Assembly (NCBI GenBank): GCA_903960725.1
Contig: CAJCBY010000424.1
Coordinates: forward strand, 1 to 8,237
Length of the DNA stretch: 8,237 bases
Origin: an uncultured Cytophagaceae bacterium
Lineage (GTDB): Bacteria; Bacteroidota; Bacteroidia; Cytophagales; Spirosomataceae
Direction: 5' to 3'
Made by a program: the position numbers and the translations under genes. Every line of letters begins with the position of its first letter. Within the stretch, counting starts at the first letter, position 1. Of this stretch, positions 1 through 5,273 are shown in pieces. Under the pieces are notes generated by a model, which saw only the letters and a program-made list of their open reading frames with translations, was not told where the DNA came from and searched no databases.

Positions 1-114
1 AATCGTAATTAAGGTTCTTTTAGCGCCCTGAGAAACAGAAAAATCAACCAGCAACAAAGGCCCTTCGCCTATGTAAGCTACTGTCCATTCTTTCAGTTTA
101 CTCGTTAAATCCAT
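1..114 (-). CDS. rimP: Ribosome maturation factor RimP, N-terminal fragment
   Basis: The first 38 codons of a gene that continues beyond the left edge. The product begins MDLTSKLKEWTVAYIGEG and continues with LLLVDFSVSQGAKRTLITI. This fits the RimP N-terminal domain, in which a helix leads into a strand ending in 'vrvyiDgd'-like residues; the diagnostic aspartate would lie just outside the window. RimP assists maturation of the 30S ribosomal subunit in the cytoplasm and usually heads a rimP-nusA-infB operon, which is the expected continuation to the left but is not visible. The start is the ATG at 114-112, preceded by an A-rich stretch and not by a clear Shine-Dalgarno. A promoter and a terminator-like hairpin lie in the upstream 100 bases. 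Identification rests on a short fragment, so it is probable rather than certain. Confidence 0.72.
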   Translation of the reverse strand, partial: MDLTSKLKEWTVAYIGEGPLLLVDFSVSQGAKRTLITI

Positions 115-131
115 CTTTCTGTAGGCCTATT

Positions 132-161
132 AAAACAAAAAGAGGGATCAAAACCCCTCTT
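132..161 (-). terminator. Terminator-like hairpin in the rimP leader
   Basis: Read on the minus strand, a 7-bp stem (161-155 pairing with 146-140, AAGAGGG with CCCTCTT) closes an 8-base loop and is followed directly by a T-rich tail TTTTGTTTT (about 140-132). This is the form of an intrinsic terminator. It lies between the predicted rimP transcription start (about 174) and the rimP ATG (114). There is no minus-strand gene upstream that it could terminate before btuB at 901, so a leader attenuator is the simplest reading. On the plus strand the hairpin is followed by TTCTTTT but has no gene in front of it. Confidence 0.55.
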
Positions 162-180
162 CTTTTCCTTAAATTCTCCA

Positions 181-210
181 CAAAGATACGCATAATTTTA
201 GAAAATCAAA
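181..210 (-). promoter_or_regulatory. Bacteroidota-type promoter for rimP
   Basis: On the minus strand a TTTG (-33 element, 210-207) is followed after 18 bases by TATCTTTG (188-181), an exact match to the Bacteroidota -7 consensus TAnnTTTG. Transcription would start near 174, giving a leader of about 60 bases that includes the terminator-like hairpin. The spacing and the T at -33 are the same in kind as in the btuB promoter in this window. Confidence 0.65.
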
Positions 211-289
211 CTAATTGATGCATTATAGCGTCTTTAACCCAAAACAGATTGCGTTTTTTTTCGTTATTTGCATCCCAAATTATTTCCAA

Positions 290-805
290 ATGAAATTAGC
301 GTCACTCCTACTTTTGATTACCTTACATACCCTAGGAGGTGACCGATTTCCTACTCCTCCCTTTTCGCCTAATCGATTATTCTTCATACAGCGAAGTACG
401 AATGCGAATGTCGTGGTCTATGATGCGAATTTGATCGCAGGAAGGTTAAACGCAAAAGATCCGGTGTACACCTATTGGTATCGCTATGGGGAGAAGGGCC
501 AAAAAGAGGAACTCACCACTATCCAGCGCACATTGGCTTACGGATTATATACGACTCTGGTTCCTGGGGTCCCTAACACCTATGAAGGACATTTTTTGGC
601 GTACCGTAAACGCAAGTTTATGGTCAAACAAGATCCAAGTGGTGATCCTATTGCACTATTCCCTATTAACGGAAAGATGCAAATTCTGAAGCGCGTCTTC
701 GTCAGTGTAGACGAATCCAAATTTGTAACTACGGTTAATTACATTGAACTTTTTGGCAAAGATCCAGTGACGGGGAAGGATGTGTATGAGAGGTTCAAGC
801 CATAG
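290..805 (+). CDS. Exported DUF4833-type protein
   Basis: A 171-residue protein. Residues 1-17 (MKLASLLLLITLHTLGG) form a short signal peptide, so it is probably periplasmic or surface exposed. The body starts FPTPPFSPNRLFFIQRS and continues NANVVVYDANL (about 39-49), then VYTYWYRYGE (59-68) and a run with KEELTTIQR and AYGL (72-85). I recognise this as DUF4833, a domain of unknown function common in Bacteroidota. The YxxYWYRY and LTxIQRxxAYG segments are the most family-like parts. I chose the ATG at 290 over the in-frame ATG at 215 because it places the hydrophobic signal directly at the N-terminus; the longer form would put 25 unrelated residues before it. It stands alone on the plus strand, divergent from rimP and convergent with btuB. 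No convincing promoter or ribosome binding site is visible. The role is unknown. Confidence 0.75.
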   Translation: MKLASLLLLITLHTLGGDRFPTPPFSPNRLFFIQRSTNANVVVYDANLIAGRLNAKDPVYTYWYRYGEKGQKEELTTIQRTLAYGLYTTLVPGVPNTYEGHFLAYRKRKFMVKQDPSGDPIALFPINGKMQILKRVFVSVDESKFVTTVNYIELFGKDPVTGKDVYERFKP

Positions 806-815
806 ACTTTGCGGA

Positions 816-902
816 GCAAAGCTCAAATTTCAAAGAGCAAAGAGCAAAGTTCAAATAGGCTTACCCTGAACTTTGCTCTTTGAAATTTGGTCTTTGAAAT
901 TT
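816..902. repeat. Intergenic heptameric repeats forming nested inverted repeats
   Basis: Two runs of 7-base units. The left run (816-857) has six units of the form KCAAAKN, such as GCAAAGA and TCAAATT. The right run (868-902) has five units alternating GAAMTTT and GSTCTTT types, and its last unit overlaps the btuB stop codon (903-901). The runs are complementary: 838-853 pairs perfectly with 867-882 (16 bp, 13-base loop), and because of the 7-base slippage 824-842 also pairs perfectly with 871-889 (19 bp). A separate 6-bp hairpin (807-812 with 816-821) follows the DUF4833 stop. The gap lies between two convergent genes, so the structure may stop transcription from both sides, although no clean T-tract follows. 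This is the whole content of the 95-base gap. Confidence 0.85.
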
Positions 903-3036
903 AAAATGACCCTGAAAGGGTTATTTGCACGTTCCTCGGTTGCCCGCTATACCCCGTAATCTCCGTTATTTCTTGATTCAGCGCATTTTTCAACAGGGCT
1001 GAAATCTTCCATTTAGAATTAAATTGGTAATGAACCGAAATATCTGTCCACAAGTAGGCTGACATCGGATTCGGCTTCACGGAATAGGATGACTCGTCAT
1101 AGAAGTAGTCCGTTCTTTGGCCCACATATTGATTCGTTAATCCGACGGACCATTTAGTCGTCAATTTTGCTTGCAAATACAGATTCCAAGCGTTCGATGG
1201 GCGACGAATCAAAGAGGAATAAGTGGAATCACGATCGATCATCTCCCCTTTCAAATAGGTATAATTGAAGTCTGCTTGAAATTTCGCCGTTTGATAACCG
1301 AGTTCAAATTCGACTCCGCGGGTTTTCTGTTTTGAAATATTTTGGTATTTGCCAAAAGGTCCCACATCCATTGACTGAAAAACAATACCTTGATTCACTT
1401 GATTTTCAAATCCAACGATGCGCACTTTCCAAGATGTAAACTTTTTTTCCGCCCCAATTTCAATCGTTTTACCTTGCTCCGGCTGCAAATCCAAGTTGCC
1501 ATAAGGTGAAGCAAGTTGGTAAATGGAAGGCGTTTTGAAACTCGTATAATAGTTCCCAAAAAGCTTCGCCGTCTGCGAAATAGCCCAGTAGGGATTCAGA
1601 TTGTACGTAAAATAATTCCCAAAAGTCGATTGCACATTCCAACGTGTCCCCACCTCATACCCAAAATTAGTCCAGCTCTGTTGAAACGTGGCATAAGTGC
1701 CCATAATCTGTTGGGTTTTCTGCTTTTCCGATAAATCAGGTGACGAATAAGGACCATATTCGCTGATATAAAGATCGTTTTGCTCGGTTTTTTGGCGTCT
1801 AAATTCAGATCCTACTAATAAAATAGCATTCTCCTTCACAGGTATCTTCAAAAAAGCCTCCGCCCCCTGATTTAAACCAACATAACTCGAAAGACTATAT
1901 TTCGAAAAAGCATTCTCCGCCACATCCAAAGAGTCATTTGTAAATTCTCGGTGAATCAAATCCTGAAAAGCACGCATCGTGAATTTTCCCACTTGGTACT
2001 GAGTCCTAAAGGAATGACTTGTCGCTTTAGAAGTGAAATCACGATCATCTACAAAGGGCCCATTGTCTAAATTCCCCTGGTAAAGTTGCGATGAATAGGA
2101 AAAATCGAAATTCCCACTCTTTCCCATATCACGGCCCCATTTCAAACCCCAGCTTTGCTGCCTAAATCCATCAGCCTCCCCTTTCCCTTGCGCTATTTTG
2201 GCAGAGGAAAACCCATCCGTTGCAAAGTTTTGGGCTTGTACTTGAAGCTGGTTATTCCCCTGCCTAGTCGACCACGAAATCTGCTCTTGGTGCGTCCCTA
2301 GACCTCCGCCTTGCAAGACAAGGCTTAACCCTTTTGTATTTTTCTTCGTCACTAAATTGATAACAGCCGCCATCGCATCCGAACCATACAGCGTCGATTG
2401 TCCTCCTTTTAGAATTTCAATGCGTTCGATGTTTGCCAAATTAATCAAGTTCCAATCCATCACCGATGAAATATGCGATGGATCATTCAGCGGAAATCCG
2501 TCCATCAACAACAATACTTGACCCGTATTCGCACCTCTCACATAAATCTCCTGATTCGTCCCCGGCGCGCTGCGCGCGCCTACTACCGAAACACCTACAC
2601 TTTGCTGGAGTAATTCACCTAGACTTTTCCCCTGATTGGCCATGATCATTTCGGCCGAAATAACCGAAACGACTTTGCCCGAGCGAGCCAGTTTTTCTGG
2701 GTACTTGGGAGCGGAGATGGTGACCTCACTCAAAGTAGAATCTTTGAGAATGGTAAATGGTAAATGGTGAATGGTGGATGAACCCTTCGGACTCATTACC
2801 TCCGGACTACTGTCTACTGAATACTGACCACTGTTAAATGATGAATGGTAAATGGTGGATGATTCATGAATGGTAAATGGTAAATGGTGAATGGTGGATG
2901 AACCCTTCGGACTCATTCCCTCCGGACTATGGACTTCGGACTCCGGACTCATTCCCTCCGGACTACTGTCTACTGAATACTGATTACTGGCTACTGCTAC
3001 CAAGCAGCTTGCCGCAATAACTACTACGTTTAACAT
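901..3036 (-). CDS. btuB: TonB-dependent vitamin B12 receptor BtuB, with repeat-derived N-terminal insert
   Basis: A 711-residue outer-membrane receptor. Residues 1-18 form a hydrophobic signal sequence, residues 14-97 are encoded by heptameric repeats, and a TonB-box-like STLSEVTISA follows at 100-109. The plug domain (about 112-235) has EIYVRGANTGQVLLLMDG (163-180), NIERIEILKG (202-211) and STLYGSDAMAAVINLVTK (214-231), all typical of TonB receptors. A beta-barrel of the usual length follows and ends in the terminal phenylalanine, LSGSF, expected for BAM recognition. Substrate specificity for cobalamin is inferred from the B12 riboswitch in its leader, not from the protein alone. It imports corrinoids across the outer membrane using TonB-ExbBD energy. 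It is monocistronic, convergent with the DUF4833 gene. Odd points: the signal sequence has no basic residue before its hydrophobic core, and the segment between signal and TonB box is about 80 residues longer than usual. Confidence 0.9.
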   Translation of the reverse strand: MLNVVVIAASCLVAVASNQYSVDSSPEGMSPESEVHSPEGMSPKGSSTIHHLPFTIHESSTIYHSSFNSGQYSVDSSPEVMSPKGSSTIHHLPFTILKDSTLSEVTISAPKYPEKLARSGKVVSVISAEMIMANQGKSLGELLQQSVGVSVVGARSAPGTNQEIYVRGANTGQVLLLMDGFPLNDPSHISSVMDWNLINLANIERIEILKGGQSTLYGSDAMAAVINLVTKKNTKGLSLVLQGGGLGTHQEQISWSTRQGNNQLQVQAQNFATDGFSSAKIAQGKGEADGFRQQSWGLKWGRDMGKSGNFDFSYSSQLYQGNLDNGPFVDDRDFTSKATSHSFRTQYQVGKFTMRAFQDLIHREFTNDSLDVAENAFSKYSLSSYVGLNQGAEAFLKIPVKENAILLVGSEFRRQKTEQNDLYISEYGPYSSPDLSEKQKTQQIMGTYATFQQSWTNFGYEVGTRWNVQSTFGNYFTYNLNPYWAISQTAKLFGNYYTSFKTPSIYQLASPYGNLDLQPEQGKTIEIGAEKKFTSWKVRIVGFENQVNQGIVFQSMDVGPFGKYQNISKQKTRGVEFELGYQTAKFQADFNYTYLKGEMIDRDSTYSSLIRRPSNAWNLYLQAKLTTKWSVGLTNQYVGQRTDYFYDESSYSVKPNPMSAYLWTDISVHYQFNSKWKISALLKNALNQEITEITGYSGQPRNVQITLSGSF
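2564..2580. repeat. GC-only palindrome inside btuB
   Basis: A perfect 7-bp inverted repeat (GGCGCGC at 2564-2570 with GCGCGCC at 2574-2580) around the 3-base spacer TGC. Sixteen of its 17 bases are G or C, in a gene that is otherwise AT-rich to moderate. It encodes GARSA in the plug domain, just before the conserved RG motif. It may be only codon choice in Ala/Arg-rich sequence, but the RNA hairpin would be very stable. Confidence 0.6.
2748..2998. repeat. In-frame heptameric repeat array within btuB
   Basis: On the plus strand the segment is built from 7-base units of two main families. Family one is GGTRRAT (runs at 2752-2779, 2847-2860 and 2872-2899). Family two grades from TCCGGAC to TACTGNN (runs at 2801-2835, 2921-2948 and 2957-2998). 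Larger duplications overlie these: 2748-2809 recurs at 2868-2929 (62 bp, one mismatch, offset 120), and 2788-2827 recurs at 2944-2983 (40 bp, one mismatch, offset 156). Both offsets are multiples of three, so the receptor frame is kept and the protein shows MSPKGSSTIHHLPFTI twice (41-56, 81-96) and QYSVDSSPE twice (19-27, 71-79). The codons for residues 14-97 are repeat-derived. The encoded segment is low in complexity, rich in Ser, Pro and His, and probably unstructured. Confidence 0.9.
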
Positions 3037-3083
3037 GTTTTTTTGCCCTTTCAGGCCTGTGAAATAAAAAGGTAATCGAACGC

Positions 3084-3118
3084 TCGACCTCGGATCATCC
3101 TCCGTAAAACAAGGTCAA
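3084..3118 (-). promoter_or_regulatory. Hairpin downstream of the riboswitch, possible expression platform
   Basis: On the minus strand, just after the aptamer, a 7-bp outer stem (3118-3112 with 3090-3084, including one G-U pair, core GACCT with AGGTC) encloses a second 4-bp stem (3104-3101 CGGA with 3094-3091 TCCG) across a 7-base bulge. No T-tract follows, so it is not an ordinary terminator. Control of translation, or an alternative pairing with the aptamer, is more likely. The purine-rich GGAGGATGA lies inside this hairpin but is about 65 bases from the btuB ATG and so is not its ribosome binding site. Confidence 0.4.
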
Positions 3119-3125
3119 GAATAGT

Positions 3126-3292
3126 AAAAGGCAGGTCTCCTGACTCATTTCCCTTGCTTTTCGGCCTTCCCAGCGATGCCAGTGACCCTAGAATGAAAAG
3201 CTTTTTGAAAATTTACAGTTGCGGGGACAGCTTTGGATTTACACCAAATTCCCTATTAATCAACACCGTTCGAAGCGGCGCAGAACCTTTCG
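3126..3292 (-). ncRNA. Cobalamin (B12) riboswitch in the btuB leader
   Basis: The minus strand carries the conserved landmarks of the cobalamin aptamer in order. They are the P1 5' half AAAGG (3290-3286), then GGTGTAAATCC, the invariant CTGTCCCCGCAACTGTAA (3230-3213), GTCACTGGCATCGCTGGGAA, and the B12 box AGTCAGGAGACCTGCC (3145-3130), followed by the P1 3' half CCTTT (3131-3127). It is located directly at the predicted transcript start and about 90 bases ahead of the btuB ATG. By family knowledge it binds adenosylcobalamin or a related corrinoid and turns the downstream gene off, so receptor synthesis should fall when B12 is plentiful. Confidence 0.96.
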
Positions 3293-3298
3293 CTACTA

Positions 3299-3328
3299 CA
3301 AAGGTAACTCTATTTCTATTTTATCAAT
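3299..3328 (-). promoter_or_regulatory. Bacteroidota-type promoter for the riboswitch-btuB transcript
   Basis: On the minus strand ATTG (3328-3325) is followed after 18 bases by TACCTTTG (3306-3299), a perfect TAnnTTTG -7 element. The predicted start, about 3292, coincides with the 5' end of the riboswitch P1 stem, which supports the call. The rest of the 3293-3385 region shows no other feature that I can support; no clear promoter for the divergent tag gene is visible. Confidence 0.65.
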
Positions 3329-3385
3329 TTGTTGGGCCAAAGATTCGAAATATATTCTCCTATTTTGTAAAAAGAAACCCGAATT

Positions 3386-3955
3386 ATGGACAATAAAATA
3401 CGCTGCCGCTGGTGTGGTTCAGATGAATTATACCAAACCTACCACGACCTCGAATGGGGTAATCCGGAACACCGCGATGACGCACTTTTTGAGCTCCTCG
3501 TCCTAGAAGGCTTCCAAGCCGGACTCTCTTGGATCACCATTTTGAAGCGACGCGAAGCCTTCAGAGAAGCCTTCGCGCAATTTGACTACCACGCCCTGGC
3601 GAACTGGTCGAATGAGCAACTAGAAGCGCAAATGCAAAATGAGCAAATCATCCGAAACCGCTTAAAAATCAGCGCCGTTCGAACGAATGCGCAGGCTTTT
3701 ATTAAAATTCAGGAAAAATTTGGTAGCTTTAACCAATATATTTGGGAGTTTGTGGGCCATACGCCTATCCTAAACCACTTTGCCCATCACGGAGAATTAC
3801 CCGCTAGCACAGAAACCTCTGTCTTATTGAGCAAATCTCTAAAAAAGAATGGATTCCGATTTGTCGGTCCCACCATTTGTTATGCCTTGATGCAGGCGGC
3901 TGGATTAGTGAACGATCACACGATCGACTGCTTTCGCCATCCTAACAATAGCTAA
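3386..3955 (+). CDS. tag: DNA-3-methyladenine glycosylase I
   Basis: A 189-residue base-excision repair enzyme that removes 3-methyladenine from alkylated DNA in the cytoplasm. The zinc-binding set of the family is complete: C7 near the N-terminus, H20 in YHDLEWG, and H178 and C182 in NDHTIDC. The alkylbase pocket motif LEGFQAGLSWITILKRRE (40-57) holds the conserved E41 and W49. The C-terminal signature FRFVGPTICYALMQAAGLVNDH is nearly the same as in E. coli Tag. Length is normal. It is the first gene of a three-gene run, ending immediately before the ATG of the next gene, and lies divergent from the btuB leader. Start chosen: ATG at 3386, the only one that places C7 correctly after a short lead. 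Confidence 0.95.
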   Translation: MDNKIRCRWCGSDELYQTYHDLEWGNPEHRDDALFELLVLEGFQAGLSWITILKRREAFREAFAQFDYHALANWSNEQLEAQMQNEQIIRNRLKISAVRTNAQAFIKIQEKFGSFNQYIWEFVGHTPILNHFAHHGELPASTETSVLLSKSLKKNGFRFVGPTICYALMQAAGLVNDHTIDCFRHPNNS

Positions 3956-4729
3956 ATGAACAAAAGGATAGTCATTATCCCCACCTACAATGAGATTGAA
4001 AACATCGAAGCGATCCTTTTAAAGGTATTGAGCTTGGATCCCGTTTTCGATGTCTTGATTGTGGATGATGGTTCTCCTGACGGAACTGCGCAGCAAGTAA
4101 AACGCCTACAAAAAGCAAACGATGGGCGTATTCACTTGCTAGAGAGAAAAGGCAAACTCGGATTAGGCACTGCCTATATTGAAGGTTTTAAAATTGCCCT
4201 AGCTAAAGGATACGACTTCATATTTGAGATGGATGCTGATTTCTCCCACAACCCTGACGATTTAATTCGCCTTTTTAAAGCCTGTGCCACACCGGCAGAA
4301 TTGAAGGCAGAACAAATGCCTGAAACTGAAGCCGGAAATGGAGACATGTCCATCGGTTCCCGCTACATCAATGGCGTGAACGTGGTCAATTGGCCCATGA
4401 GCCGTGTGTTGATGTCTTACTTCGCTGGCTTTTATGTACGATTTATCACGGGAATGAAAGTACAGGATGCCACAGCAGGATTCGTTTGCTACCGCAGAAA
4501 TACCTTAGAGACATTACCCTTAGACCAAATCAAGTTCATCGGTTATGCCTTCCAAGTGGAAATGAAATTCACTACCTGGAAATACGGCTTTAAATTGGTG
4601 GAAGTGCCCATCATCTTCACTGATCGTACGAAAGGGACGAGTAAGATGTCAGCGAATATCTTTAAAGAAGCGATTTTTGGGGTGATTCAAATGAAAATCA
4701 ATAGTTTGTTCAAGCGTTACCAAGCCTAA
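3956..4729 (+). CDS. DPM1-like polyprenol-phosphate mannosyltransferase (GT2)
   Basis: A 257-residue family 2 glycosyltransferase of the dolichol/polyprenol-phosphate mannose synthase type. Landmarks are VIIPTYNEIENI (6-17), the nucleotide-binding VDDGSPDG (36-43), the metal-binding EMDADFSHNPDD (91-102), IGSRYINGVNVVNWPMSR (133-150), DATAGFVCYRR (171-181) and the C-terminal FTDRTKGTSKMS (221-232). Such enzymes transfer a sugar, usually mannose from GDP-mannose, to a lipid phosphate at the inner face of the cytoplasmic membrane. The donor here is inferred from the family. There is no C-terminal membrane domain, so it is the soluble or peripheral type. A poorly conserved stretch at about 109-131 (CATPAELKAEQMPETEAG) looks longer than in typical relatives. 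Its ATG abuts the tag stop codon with no spacer, and hemJ follows after one base, which suggests translational coupling. Confidence 0.9.
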   Translation: MNKRIVIIPTYNEIENIEAILLKVLSLDPVFDVLIVDDGSPDGTAQQVKRLQKANDGRIHLLERKGKLGLGTAYIEGFKIALAKGYDFIFEMDADFSHNPDDLIRLFKACATPAELKAEQMPETEAGNGDMSIGSRYINGVNVVNWPMSRVLMSYFAGFYVRFITGMKVQDATAGFVCYRRNTLETLPLDQIKFIGYAFQVEMKFTTWKYGFKLVEVPIIFTDRTKGTSKMSANIFKEAIFGVIQMKINSLFKRYQA

Positions 4730-4730
4730 C

Positions 4731-5273
4731 ATGAGCTATACGGTCTTAAAATCCATTCATATTATATTCGTTGTCAGCTGGTTTGCTGGCCTATTCTACC
4801 TTCCTCGTTTGCTGGTCTACCACGCCGAGGCACAAGGAAAGGACGAACCAGAGAAAGGTATTTTATCGAAGCAATTCGAGAAGATGGAAAAGATCCTCTT
4901 CAATGCGATTATGATTCCGGCCATGTTCTTGACTTGGATTACGGGTTTATCCTTAATTTATGTGGCCTGGATGAGTAGCTTCGGATCTCAAGGCTGGTTG
5001 CATTTGAAATTAGGCTTCGTGGTAGCGATTACGGTTTACCATTTTGTTTGCAGGCACCTGATCCTTCAATTCAGACAAGGTAACTTTATACTCTCCGGAA
5101 CTCAATTGAGGCTTTACAATGAGATTGCAACCATTCTATTGGTCGCGGTCGTTTTCCTCGTGGTGGCTAAAAATACCTTGGATTGGATGTATGGTTTGGG
5201 GGGATTTGTGATTTTTGCCATCGTCATTATGGCGGCGGTCACAATTGTCAAGAAAATCAGAAACAAGGCCTAA
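4731..5273 (+). CDS. hemJ: Protoporphyrinogen oxidase HemJ (CopD-like family)
   Basis: A 180-residue integral membrane protein of the HemJ family, which oxidises protoporphyrinogen IX to protoporphyrin IX in haem synthesis. The N-terminal signature LKSIHIIFVVSWFAGLFYLP (6-25) contains the conserved histidine (H10), and WLHLKLGFV (89-97) contains the conserved lysine (K93). Both residues are known to be essential in cyanobacterial HemJ. The last family motif, RLYNEIATILLVAVVFLVV, is at 127-145. Predicted membrane helices are at about 8-28, 56-78, 90-108, 131-147 and a fifth at 155-172; many HemJ proteins stop after four. It is the last gene of the tag run and ends exactly where the convergent smpB stop codon begins, with no terminator between. 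Confidence 0.9.
   Translation: MSYTVLKSIHIIFVVSWFAGLFYLPRLLVYHAEAQGKDEPEKGILSKQFEKMEKILFNAIMIPAMFLTWITGLSLIYVAWMSSFGSQGWLHLKLGFVVAITVYHFVCRHLILQFRQGNFILSGTQLRLYNEIATILLVAVVFLVVAKNTLDWMYGLGGFVIFAIVIMAAVTIVKKIRNKA

Noticed and set aside
248..270. Plus-strand promoter for the DUF4833 gene (GTTATTTG after a T-run)
   Set aside because: It misses the TA of TAnnTTTG and no TTTG lies at the right distance, so it is not supported.
215..289. Longer N-terminus for the DUF4833 protein starting at the ATG at 215
   Set aside because: It would place 25 residues before a clear signal peptide that begins at 290, and it overlaps the likely promoter and leader region.
816..902. Insertion-sequence ends or a MITE in the btuB/DUF4833 gap
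   Set aside because: The complementarity is explained by the heptamer runs; there is no target-site duplication and no transposase.
2748..2998. CRISPR array, because of regularly repeated units in this segment
   Set aside because: Units are contiguous 7-mers without unique spacers, the segment is in frame with a receptor gene, and no cas genes are near.
3340..3372. Promoter for tag around CTATTTTG
   Set aside because: The -7 element is one base short of TAnnTTTG and the nearest upstream TTTG is about 29 bases away, too far.
3154..3506. Plus-strand open frames across the btuB leader (3154-3396 and 3219-3506)
   Set aside because: They run antisense through the riboswitch or out of frame through tag, and show no protein-like pattern.
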